From positions 1-15,462 of the forward strand of contig JAYOEU010000108.1 in the NCBI GenBank assembly GCA_038116915.1: a DNA stretch of 15,462 nt, in the 5' to 3' direction. Source of the DNA: JADHLJ01 sp038116915 (lineage in GTDB: Bacteria; Pseudomonadota; Alphaproteobacteria; Thalassobaculales; Thalassobaculaceae). The position numbers and the translations under genes were made by a program. Shown piece by piece: positions 1-6,244 of this stretch. Position 1 is the stretch's first letter. The number at the start of each line of letters is the position of its first letter. Under the pieces are notes generated by a model, which saw only the letters and a list, made by a program, of their open reading frames with translations, was not told where the DNA came from and did no database searches.

Positions 1-1463
1 TCTCCGGCTATCACATGCAGGAAGCCGGCGCGACGGCGGATCTGGAGCTCGCCTACACCATCGCCGACGGCGTCGAATATGTCCGTGCGGGGATGGCGGC
101 GGGAATGGATATCGATTCCTTCGCGCCGCGGCTGTCGTTCTTCTGGGCAATCGGCATGAATTTCTTCATGGAGGTCGCCAAGATGCGGGCCGCGCGGCTG
201 ATCTGGGCCCGACTGATGAAGGATCTTGGCGCCAAGGACCCGCGCTCGCTCTCCCTGCGCACCCATTGTCAGACCAGCGGATGGAGCCTGACCGCCCAGG
301 ATGTCTTCAACAACGTCACCCGCACCTGTGTCGAGGCGCTCGCCGCCACCCACGGCCATACCCAGTCGCTGCACACCAACGCGCTGGACGAGGCGCTGGC
401 CCTGCCGACCGATTTCAGCGCGCGGATCGCCCGCAATACCCAGCTTCTGATCCAGCAGGAAACCGGCACCTGCGACGTCATCGACCCCTGGGGCGGCAGC
501 TACTATGTCGAGCGTCTGACCCACGATCTTGCCGCCAGGGCGCTGGCGCATATCGAGGAGGTGCAGGGCTTCGGCGGCATGGCCAAGGCGATCGAGGCCG
601 GCATCCCGAAGATGCGCATCGAGGAGGCGGCGGCGCGCACCCAGGCACGCATCGATTCCGGGCGCCAAACCATCGTCGGCGTAAACCGCCACCGTCCGGA
701 AAACCCGGAAACGATCGAGGTTCTCAAGGTCGACAACGCATCGGTCCGACGTCAGCAGCTTGACAAGCTGGCGCGGCTCCGGGCCGAGCGCGATCCGGCG
801 GCGGTCGAGGCGGCGCTCAATGCCCTGACCGAGGCGGCCCGGACCGGCAAAGGCAATCTGCTGGCCCTCGGCGTCGAGGCGGCGCGGGCCAAGGCGACGG
901 TGGGTGAAATTTCCGATGCCCTGGAAAAAATCTGGGGCCGGCATGTGGCGGAGACGAAAACCGTGTCAGGGGTCTATGGCGGTGAGTTGGGGACCGAAAG
1001 CGGCGCCGCGGCCAAGGTCCTGGAGCTGGTGCAGGCGTTCGAGGCCGCGGAGGGGCGGCGGCCGCGCATTCTGATCGCCAAGATGGGCCAGGACGGTCAT
1101 GACCGCGGTCAGAAGGTCATCGCCAGCGCCTTCGCCGATCTCGGTTTCGATGTCGATATCGGACCGCTCTTTCAGACACCCGAGGAAGCCGCACGCCAGG
1201 CGGTCGAGAATGATGTGCATATCATCGGCGCGAGCTCGCTTGCCGCGGGTCACCTGACCCTGGTGCCGGAATTGCGCGATCACCTAGCCAGGCTGGGCCG
1301 CGAGGACATCATGATCGTCGTCGGCGGGGTGGTCCCGCCCCAGGATTTCGACGCGCTCTACAAAGCCGGCGCGGCGGCGATTTTCCCACCCGGCACCGTC
1401 ATCGCCGACGCGGCCCGCGATCTGCTGGCGAAACTGGGCGCGGCGCTGGGGCATGACGGTTAG
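1..1463 (+). CDS. Methylmalonyl-CoA mutase, C-terminal two thirds (5' end outside window)
   Basis: Adenosylcobalamin-dependent interconversion of (R)-methylmalonyl-CoA and succinyl-CoA, the last step of propionyl-CoA assimilation. The frame is open from base 3 and enters at S-G-Y-H-M-Q-E-A-G. In the Propionibacterium enzyme this holds active-site Tyr243/His244, so roughly 240 residues, including the N-terminal substrate channel, lie upstream. About 486 residues are visible: the rest of the TIM barrel (RLSFFW, RTHCQTSGWSLT, QSLHTNALDEA, DPWGGSYYVE), a linker, and the C-terminal B12 domain from about base 1060. That domain carries DGHDRG (axial-ligand His at 1098-1100), ASSLAAGH and VVGGVVPPQD. 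The match is to true methylmalonyl-CoA mutase large/single-chain type. Ethylmalonyl- and isobutyryl-CoA mutases are relatives, but this C-terminus is typical MCM. The MeaB gene 114 bp downstream supports the call. The ATG at base 15 is internal, not the start. Confidence 0.96.
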   Translation, partial: SGYHMQEAGATADLELAYTIADGVEYVRAGMAAGMDIDSFAPRLSFFWAIGMNFFMEVAKMRAARLIWARLMKDLGAKDPRSLSLRTHCQTSGWSLTAQDVFNNVTRTCVEALAATHGHTQSLHTNALDEALALPTDFSARIARNTQLLIQQETGTCDVIDPWGGSYYVERLTHDLAARALAHIEEVQGFGGMAKAIEAGIPKMRIEEAAARTQARIDSGRQTIVGVNRHRPENPETIEVLKVDNASVRRQQLDKLARLRAERDPAAVEAALNALTEAARTGKGNLLALGVEAARAKATVGEISDALEKIWGRHVAETKTVSGVYGGELGTESGAAAKVLELVQAFEAAEGRRPRILIAKMGQDGHDRGQKVIASAFADLGFDVDIGPLFQTPEEAARQAVENDVHIIGASSLAAGHLTLVPELRDHLARLGREDIMIVVGGVVPPQDFDALYKAGAAAIFPPGTVIADAARDLLAKLGAALGHDG

Positions 1464-1527
1464 CATCAAGCAACCATCCTCGCGGATGCGGGGTTATTGA
1501 TGCCGTCGTCGCGTGAACATTGACGCT

Positions 1528-1541
1528 CCCGCTTTCGCGGG
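1528..1541. other. Short GC hairpin in the mutase-meaB spacer, REP-like
   Basis: CCCGC-TTTC-GCGGG forms a 5-bp stem with a 4-base loop in the 114-bp spacer between the mutase stop and meaB. No T-run follows on either strand, so it is a poor intrinsic terminator. Its core (CCCGC, TTTC, GCGGG) resembles the small palindromic repeats scattered between genes in many alphaproteobacteria. Only one copy is in this window, so repeat status is an inference. Confidence 0.3.
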
Positions 1542-1577
1542 GACGGCGCCCAATAAGGTGAACGAGTTGCATCACAG

Positions 1578-2573
1578 ATGAGCACACGTCCAAGCCCTAA
1601 GACTGCCGAGGACTTCATTGACGGCGTGCTTTCCGGTGATCTGGCCCTGTTGGCGCGCGCGATCACCCTGGTCGAGAGCCGGCATCCGAGACACCGCGAG
1701 ATGGCGGATGCGGTGCTGAACGCGCTGCTGCCGCATTCCGGCAAGGCGATCCGCGTCGGCATCACCGGCGTGCCGGGGGTCGGCAAGAGCAGCTTCATCG
1801 AGGCGTTTGGGCGCAGGCTGACGGCGAGCGGGCACAGGATCGCGGTGCTGGCGGTCGACCCCACCAGTTCCCGGACCGGCGGCTCCATCCTCGGCGACAA
1901 GACGCGGATGCAGGAGTTGGGACGCGATCCCGGAGCCTTCATCCGCCCGTCGCCGACCTCGGGCACCTTGGGCGGCGTTGCGAGGGCGACCCGGGAGAGC
2001 ATGATCATCTGCGAGGCCGCGGGCTTCGACGTGGTGCTGGTCGAAACCGTCGGTGTCGGGCAATCCGAGACGACCGTCGCCGACATGGTCGACTTTTTCC
2101 TCGCCCTGATGCTGCCCGGCGCGGGCGACGAGCTTCAGGGCATCAAGAAGGGTATCCTCGAGATCGCCGATATGATCGCGGTCAACAAGGCCGATGGCGA
2201 CAGGGCGGTTCCGGCGCGCCGGGCGGCGGCGGATTACCGCCGGGCGCTTGAGATAATCACGCCGGCCAGTCCGAACTGGCGTCCGCCGGTCATGACCTGC
2301 AGTGCCCTCACCGGTGACGGGCTCGGCGAGATCTGGGATCAGATCCGCGAGCATCGGACGGCGCTCACCGCATCAGGAGAGTTCGACGCCAAGCGCCGCG
2401 AGCAGCGGGTACGTTGGATGTGGTCGACAATCCGCGACCGGCTTATGCTGAGCCTCGAACGCGATCCCGCGATCGCGAAGATCGTGACGGAGTTGGAAAG
2501 CGCCGTGGCCGGGGACCAAATGACGCCGGGCCTCGCCGCCGACCGTGTATTGGAGGCCTTCGGGCACGAATGA
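1578..2573 (+). CDS. meaB: MeaB/ArgK-type GTPase, methylmalonyl-CoA mutase chaperone
   Basis: G3E-type P-loop GTPase that gates cobalamin loading of methylmalonyl-CoA mutase and protects or reactivates it. The 331 residues are the usual family length. Visible motifs: Walker A GVPGVGKS (64-71), VDPTSS (93-98) followed by the family signature GGSILGDKTRM, Walker B/switch ETVGVGQSE (156-164) and the guanine-specificity motif NKAD (203-206). The C-terminal helical part (about 265-331) fits the dimerisation arm. The start is the first in-frame ATG. It lacks a good Shine-Dalgarno: AAGGTGA at 1555-1561 is too distant, and no in-frame GTG or TTG lies nearby. It follows the mutase gene, the common arrangement for this pair. 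Older annotations call this family ArgK (LAO/AO transport kinase), but the context makes the mutase-chaperone role far more likely. Confidence 0.95.
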   Translation: MSTRPSPKTAEDFIDGVLSGDLALLARAITLVESRHPRHREMADAVLNALLPHSGKAIRVGITGVPGVGKSSFIEAFGRRLTASGHRIAVLAVDPTSSRTGGSILGDKTRMQELGRDPGAFIRPSPTSGTLGGVARATRESMIICEAAGFDVVLVETVGVGQSETTVADMVDFFLALMLPGAGDELQGIKKGILEIADMIAVNKADGDRAVPARRAAADYRRALEIITPASPNWRPPVMTCSALTGDGLGEIWDQIREHRTALTASGEFDAKRREQRVRWMWSTIRDRLMLSLERDPAIAKIVTELESAVAGDQMTPGLAADRVLEAFGHE

Positions 2574-2586
2574 TGGAGATGACTCG

Positions 2587-3711
2587 ATGACCATACGGCC
2601 CCCCGCGGAAATCGGCATGGCGTTGGAGGATGTGGATACGCCGGCCCTTCTGGTTGACCTCGACGCCTTCGAGAACAACGTCGCCCTGATGGCGAAGATG
2701 GTCGCGTCCTTCGGTGTCAATCACCGCCCGCACGCCAAGACCCACAAGTCGCCCGACGTGGCCCGGCGCCAGATCGCCGCTGGCGCGGTGGGGCAGTGTT
2801 GCCAGAAGGTGGGTGAGGCGGAAGTCCTGGTCGCCGGCGGGATCCAGGACGTCCTGGTCTCGAATCAGATCGTGGGCCGACGCAAGCTGGACCGTCTCGC
2901 CGCCCTGGCGCGCCAGGCGCGGGTCGGGGTCTGCGTCGACGATGCCGGCAATGTCGAGGACATCAACGACGCCGCCAAGCGGTTCGGCTCGAAGATCGAA
3001 GTTCTGGTCGAGATCGATATCGGCGCCGGCCGGTGCGGGGTTCTGCCCGGCAAGGCGGCGGTCGATCTCGCCAAGAAGATCGATGCCGCCTCGAACCTTT
3101 CCTTCGGCGGCTTGCAGGCCTATCAGGGCAGGGCTCAGCACATCCGCGGCCATGGCGAGCGCAAAGTGGCGATCGACAAGGCGGGCGCACTGGTCAAGGA
3201 CACGGTGGACAAGCTCTCCCAGGCTGGCCTCGCCTGCCGCCTTGTGACCGGGGCCGGGACCGGAACCTTCCAGTTCGAGGCCGGTTCCGGAATTTGGAAC
3301 GAGCTCCAGGCCGGGTCCTATTGCTTCATGGATGCCGATTACGCGCTCAATCTCGGTGAGGGTGGGGACTATTTCGACACCTTTCGGCAAAGCCTGTTCG
3401 TTCTGGCTACGGTGATGAGCCATCCGACCAAGGACCGCGCGGTTCTGGATGCCGGACACAAGGCGGCGTCAATCGACTCGGGCCTGCCGAGGATCGCGGA
3501 TCTGCCGGACGTGACTTATTCCGGAGCGTCCGATGAGCACGGAACCCTGGTGCTTGGGGCGAACGCTCCCCAGATTAAGCTCGGCGACAAGCTGCGGCTG
3601 ATCCCCAGCCACTGTGACCCGACGGTCAACCTGCACGACTGGTATGTCGGTGTCCGTGGTGGGGTGGTGGAGACGCTCTGGCCAGTCGCGGCCCGCGGCG
3701 CGGCGTTCTGA
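2587..3711 (+). CDS. PLP-dependent D-threonine / D-3-hydroxyaspartate aldolase-like enzyme (DSD1 family)
   Basis: Fold-type III (alanine-racemase-like) PLP enzyme that should cleave a D-beta-hydroxy-amino acid to glycine plus acetaldehyde (D-threonine) or glyoxylate (D-3-hydroxyaspartate). The 374 residues match the family. The N-terminal barrel starts DTPALLVDLDA (18-28). RPHAKTHKS (47-55) carries the predicted Schiff-base Lys51. Further signatures are CCQKVGEAE (71-79), EIDIGAGRCG (142-151), LQAYQG (176-181), YCFMDADY (245-252) and SDEHG (315-319). HCDPT (342-346), with His342 and Asp344, is the likely divalent-metal site. The ATG at 2587 has GGAG at 2575-2578, 8 bases upstream, and starts 13 bp after meaB, so co-transcription is likely. 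The sequence closely resembles what I recall of Paracoccus D-3-hydroxyaspartate aldolase (BhcC), but no other beta-hydroxyaspartate-cycle gene is in view. D-serine dehydratase is another possible activity. Confidence 0.85.
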   Translation: MTIRPPAEIGMALEDVDTPALLVDLDAFENNVALMAKMVASFGVNHRPHAKTHKSPDVARRQIAAGAVGQCCQKVGEAEVLVAGGIQDVLVSNQIVGRRKLDRLAALARQARVGVCVDDAGNVEDINDAAKRFGSKIEVLVEIDIGAGRCGVLPGKAAVDLAKKIDAASNLSFGGLQAYQGRAQHIRGHGERKVAIDKAGALVKDTVDKLSQAGLACRLVTGAGTGTFQFEAGSGIWNELQAGSYCFMDADYALNLGEGGDYFDTFRQSLFVLATVMSHPTKDRAVLDAGHKAASIDSGLPRIADLPDVTYSGASDEHGTLVLGANAPQIKLGDKLRLIPSHCDPTVNLHDWYVGVRGGVVETLWPVAARGAAF

Positions 3712-3783
3712 TTGGCGGTGAGATGGTCCATGATCTGATTGCGCCGCTCGGGCGAACCAACTGAACTCAATCACCGGGATGTC

Positions 3784-4239
3784 ATGGCTTCCACAACCGA
3801 AACGGCGCCGCCTGAAACGTCTATCAGCGAGGAGCAGGACGATCTGATCGCCGAATTCAGCTTCTTCGACGACTGGATGGACCGCTATCAGTATCTGATC
3901 GATCTTGGCCGCAAGCTGCCCGAGATGCCGCAGGAATACATCCGCGACGAATTCAAGCTGAAGGGATGCCAGAGCCAAGTCTGGTTCGTCGGCGAGGCGA
4001 GCGGTGACCGGCTGATCTTCCGCGCCATCAGCGATGCGGCGATCGTCTCGGGTCTGGTGGCCGTGCTGCTGCGGATCTATTCGAACCGGACGCCGCGGGA
4101 AATTCTCGAAACGGAACCGGATTTCATCGCCGAGATCGGGCTCGAAACCCATCTGTCGCCGACCCGCAAGAACGGCCTTGGCGCGATGGTGAAGGCGATC
4201 AAGCACCGGGCCACTCTCGCGCTCGAGGAGATGGGCTGA
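3784..4239 (+). CDS. sufE: SufE family cysteine desulfurase sulfur acceptor
   Basis: SufE takes persulfide sulfur from the cysteine desulfurase SufS and passes it to Fe-S scaffolds in the cytosol. The protein is 151 residues. Diagnostic motifs are the helical FFDDWMDRYQYLIDLGRKLP segment (about 26-45) and KGCQSQVWF with the sulfur-accepting Cys at residue 62 (codon 3967-3969). The chosen ATG at 3784 has GGGA at 3776-3779. A TTG at 3739 in the same frame would add 15 residues that look unlike the family. The gene lies 72 bp after the aldolase gene and 15 bp before the IscU-like gene. No sufBCDS genes are in the window, so this is a stand-alone sufE, as is common in alphaproteobacteria. Confidence 0.93.
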   Translation: MASTTETAPPETSISEEQDDLIAEFSFFDDWMDRYQYLIDLGRKLPEMPQEYIRDEFKLKGCQSQVWFVGEASGDRLIFRAISDAAIVSGLVAVLLRIYSNRTPREILETEPDFIAEIGLETHLSPTRKNGLGAMVKAIKHRATLALEEMG

Positions 4240-4254
4240 GAGGGCGATGATGCC

Positions 4255-4686
4255 ATGACCGCGCTCGATGACGTCTATCAGGAACGCCTGCTGGCCTTTG
4301 CCGGCGACATCGCGCGAAACCAACGCCTCGCCGACGCCGATGCGAGCGCCACGGTGGTTTCCCGGTCCTGCGGCAGCGAGGTCACGGTGGATATCAAGTT
4401 GCGGGACGGCGTGATCACCGATTATGGCCAGGATGTGGAAGCCTGTGCGCTGGGCAGCGCTTCCTCCTCGATCTTCGCCAGGATCGTCGTCGGCAAGACG
4501 CTTGATGAGGTGCGCCGGGTGCGTGATCTGATGCGCGACATGCTCAAGAAGGGCGGGCCGCCGCCGCAGGGTGATTGGGCGGATCTGGCGTTGCTGGAGC
4601 CGGCGCGCGCCTTCACCAACCGGCATCAGTCGATACTGCTCCCCTTCAACGCGACCATCCGGGCCGCCGAAAAGCTGGAGCGCTAG
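4255..4686 (+). CDS. IscU/NifU-N-like Fe-S scaffold family protein with altered ligand set
   Basis: 143 residues with the IscU/SufU fold pattern: RSCGSEVTVDIKLRDGVI (37-54), then VEACALGSASSSIFARIVVGKTL (61-83). These align with IscU's ACGD, YGCGSAIASSS and KGKSL blocks. Cys39 and Cys64 correspond to IscU Cys37 and Cys63. IscU's Asp39 position is Ser41 here, and the HCSIL block reads HQSIL (124-128), so the third cluster-ligand Cys is Gln125. The protein could bind a cluster differently, act as a carrier or accept sulfur from SufE. Start: ATG with GAGAGGG (4238-4244) 10 bases upstream, overlapping the sufE stop, so sufE and this gene are probably translated from one message. A 5-bp hairpin lies just after the stop. 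The family assignment is firm; the exact biochemical role is inferred. Confidence 0.85.
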   Translation: MTALDDVYQERLLAFAGDIARNQRLADADASATVVSRSCGSEVTVDIKLRDGVITDYGQDVEACALGSASSSIFARIVVGKTLDEVRRVRDLMRDMLKKGGPPPQGDWADLALLEPARAFTNRHQSILLPFNATIRAAEKLER

Positions 4687-4692
4687 AGGAGA

Positions 4693-4706
4693 GGCGATTT
4701 TTCGCC
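4693..4706 (+). terminator. Weak hairpin after the IscU-like gene
   Basis: GGCGA-TTTT-TCGCC, a 5-bp stem with a T4 loop, starts 7 bases after the stop of the IscU-like gene. The T residues lie in the loop and no T-run follows, so at most it attenuates or stabilises the message. Confidence 0.2.
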
Positions 4707-4791
4707 CCGGATGCGAACGGAATCAGGTAAAAGCGTCCCGGCCCCTTTGAGCGAGGGGGCGCCCGTTGCCGGCCTTCAACAGGAAACCACC

Positions 4792-4986
4792 ATGCGTCTC
4801 GACGACAAGGTTACCGTGACCTGCACCGACACCGACAAGACCATGCCTGGAAAGGTCGTCCGCCTGCGGGGGGACTGGGTGGATGTCGCGGTCGGCGAAT
4901 TGCTGATCAGCCTGCGCAAGGCCAAGGCGGATCTTTGGGTCGGGACCAAGGCCGGGATGGAGTTCACCACCCGCGGCACAAGCTGA
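4792..4986 (+). CDS. Small conserved-looking protein of unknown function (64 aa)
   Basis: I do not recognise a named family. The start is taken at 4792 because AGGA at 4781-4784 sits 7 bases upstream. An in-frame ATG at 4711 would add 27 Ser/Pro/Gly-rich residues and has no ribosome binding site. The 64-residue product begins MRLDDKVTVTC, continues through MPGKVVRLRGDWVDVAVGELLISLR and ends FTTRGTS. The alternating hydrophobic pattern suggests four or five beta strands, i.e. a small beta-barrel-like domain. It has no signal peptide or membrane segment. Net charge is modest and it has one Cys. It lies 105 bp after the Fe-S scaffold gene on the same strand, so it may be the operon's last gene, followed by a hairpin at 4988-5007. 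Confidence 0.6.
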   Translation: MRLDDKVTVTCTDTDKTMPGKVVRLRGDWVDVAVGELLISLRKAKADLWVGTKAGMEFTTRGTS

Positions 4987-4987
4987 T

Positions 4988-5007
4988 CGGCTGGTTCGGA
5001 CCGGCCG
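4988..5007. terminator. Hairpin between convergent genes (candidate bidirectional terminator)
   Basis: An 8-bp stem (4988-4995 with 5000-5007, one T-G wobble) closes a TCGG loop. It lies one base after the stop of the 64-aa gene and 12 bases beyond the dodecin stop, where transcription converges. No T-tract follows on either strand, so efficient intrinsic termination is uncertain. Confidence 0.4.
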
Positions 5008-5019
5008 CGGCGTAACTGT

Positions 5020-5231
5020 TCAGGCGCTGTCGTACCGGAAGCCGATCTTCAAGGTCACCTGGAATTCAGTGACATCGCCACCGTTGATATTGCCCCGAAT
5101 CTGCTCGACCTCGAACCAGTCGAGATGCCGGATGGATTCGATGCTGTCTTGATCGCGGTGCGGATGGCCTCGCCGACGGACTCACTGGACGTCCCGACGA
5201 CCTGGGTCATTCTGTAGACTTTCCCAGACAT
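5020..5231 (-). pseudogene. Dodecin gene with a one-base frameshift
   Basis: Dodecins are about 70-residue proteins that form hollow dodecamers storing flavin (FMN, riboflavin, lumichrome). From ATG at 5231 the frame reads MSGKVYRMTQVVGTSSESVG EAIRTAIKTAS. It then leaves the family pattern and stops at 5055-5057 after 58 residues. In another frame the family C-terminus is intact: SIRHLDWFEVEQIRG, NINGGDVTEFQVTLKIGFRY, DSA, stop at 5020-5022. The total is 212 bases, one short of 71 codons. The deletion lies near 5137-5142, where one extra C on the + strand would restore SESIRH. The Trp (LDWFEV) and Gln (VEQ) that stack on and hold flavin in dodecins are encoded after the shift. The Shine-Dalgarno GAGGAGG lies 6 bases upstream of the ATG. 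Everything else looks well conserved, so either the mutation is recent or this is a sequencing/assembly error. Confidence 0.88.
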
Positions 5232-5250
5232 GCGTTCCTCCTCTTGTTGC

Positions 5251-5274
5251 GTGGCACGCGTTCTTGGGTGCCAC
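5251..5274. promoter_or_regulatory. 7-bp perfect inverted repeat in the dodecin leader
   Basis: GTGGCAC (5251-5257) and GTGCCAC (5268-5274) are perfect inverted copies separated by 10 bases. They lie 19 to 43 bases upstream of the dodecin ATG and just upstream of its GAGGAGG. This could be an operator for a dimeric repressor, or an mRNA hairpin that controls access to the ribosome binding site. Confidence 0.45.
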
Positions 5275-5398
5275 AGACAAGGGCGAGCTTGAAAAGTTCA
5301 CGAAAACCGTCGCGGCAGCCCGCCGGGCATTGAGGGTAGCGGTCAACAAAATGCGTTGATAGATGGCCGGACACGGGCATCAGAACTATGTATCATGT

Positions 5399-5407
5399 AA
5401 TATATCA
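5399..5407 (-). promoter_or_regulatory. Extended -10 promoter element, probably for dodecin
   Basis: Read on the - strand, TGATATATT matches the extended -10 pattern TGnTATAAT with one mismatch in the hexamer. It sits in an AT-rich patch (5384-5420) that stands out in this GC-rich window. The only gene downstream on the - strand is dodecin, about 165 bases away, which would give a long 5' leader holding the inverted repeat at 5251-5274. I see no good -35. The same patch also lies just past the 3' end of the hydratase gene. Confidence 0.35.
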
Positions 5408-5440
5408 CACGCTCAAAATTCACCGGTCCTGGCCGTGCGA

Positions 5441-6241
5441 TCAGCCGGTCGGGGCGAATTGAGCGGCGATCCGGCCGAGTGGTCCGAAATCCACCTCGAC
5501 ACGGTCTCCTGCGGCAACCGGCAGGGGCACCGCGCAAGTCCCGGTCGTCACGACCTGACCCGCCGCCAGGGTCATGCCGAAGCGGGAAAGCTCGTTTGCG
5601 ATCCAGGTAAGTGCGACCCGAGGATCGCCAAGGACGTTCGCCCCAATCCCGTCATGACTGATCTTGCCCGCGACGGTGGCCGTTACCTTGTGCGTCACCA
5701 GATCGATATCGCGCCAGATCTCCGGCATTTCGGCGCCAAGCACGAAATCGTGGGTGCAGGCATTGTCCGCGATCAGTTGCGCGGCGCCGGCTCTTTCGAA
5801 CGGTTTGAACCGGGAGTCCGGGATCTCGATCGCCGGGTGCAGGGACGCGACGGCGGCCAATACCTCCTCAACCCGGTAGTCATCTTCGCGGGGCGGCAGG
5901 TCGCGGGCCATGCGAAAGGCGAATTCCGGTTCCGCGACCGCCATCCGGTTGTGCCCGAAGCGCAGGGTCGCGCCATCCTCGAACACATGCTCCGCTAGCA
6001 GCCGTCCGGCGATCGGCCCGTCGACGCCGATATGCTTTTGCCCGGCTTCGCTGGTGGCGGCGATCTTCCAACCCCGGATCGGCACCCCGCTCATCGCTTC
6101 GAAGTGCGCTTGAATGGCATAGGCCTCGATCCTGTCCGACGGCCGCAGATCCTCGGGTAGGGCAGGGATCACCTCGCCGTCCAGCCAGCACTTCCAGATA
6201 AGCCGTGCGGCTTTTTCGATTTGTGTATCGTCCAGCACCAC
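5441..6241 (-). CDS. MhpD-type 2-keto-4-pentenoate hydratase / oxalocrotonate decarboxylase family protein
   Basis: Fumarylacetoacetase-fold enzyme of the 2-hydroxypenta-2,4-dienoate hydratase / 4-oxalocrotonate decarboxylase group, which acts in meta-cleavage degradation of aromatics and related 2-oxo acids. The 266 residues fit. Visible motifs: GWKIAATSEAGQKHIGVDGPIAGRLL (57-82), EPEFAF with Glu104 and Glu106, and HPAIEIPDSRF with Glu139. By family comparison these three Glu residues are the Mg/Mn ligands. Lys59 is the conserved basic residue of the site. The start is GTG at 6241 (a second GTG follows at 6238), only three bases after the TAG of the upstream SDR gene, so translation is probably coupled. 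No ring-cleavage dioxygenase, aldolase or semialdehyde dehydrogenase is in the window, so the substrate cannot be named. Confidence 0.85.
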   Translation of the reverse strand: MVLDDTQIEKAARLIWKCWLDGEVIPALPEDLRPSDRIEAYAIQAHFEAMSGVPIRGWKIAATSEAGQKHIGVDGPIAGRLLAEHVFEDGATLRFGHNRMAVAEPEFAFRMARDLPPREDDYRVEEVLAAVASLHPAIEIPDSRFKPFERAGAAQLIADNACTHDFVLGAEMPEIWRDIDLVTHKVTATVAGKISHDGIGANVLGDPRVALTWIANELSRFGMTLAAGQVVTTGTCAVPLPVAAGDRVEVDFGPLGRIAAQFAPTG

Positions 6242-6244
6242 CGC

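Noticed and set aside
2443..4626. Long - strand open frames (2443-3459 and 3469-4626) opposite the aldolase and the sufE/IscU-like genes
   Set aside because: Both lie fully antisense to recognised proteins with conserved catalytic residues and show shadow-type composition.
4711..4791. Upstream ATG adding 27 residues to the 64-aa protein
   Set aside because: No ribosome binding site, and the added residues are low-complexity Ser/Pro/Gly unlike the rest of the protein.
5232..5440. FMN riboswitch upstream of dodecin
   Set aside because: A flavin link made it worth looking for, but the leader lacks the conserved multi-helix RFN pattern; only the simple inverted repeat is visible.
5363..5998. 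A 211-codon open frame on the + strand opposite the hydratase
   Set aside because: Its product has no recognisable motif, whereas the - strand frame gives a clear FAH-fold hydratase with metal-ligand Glu residues.
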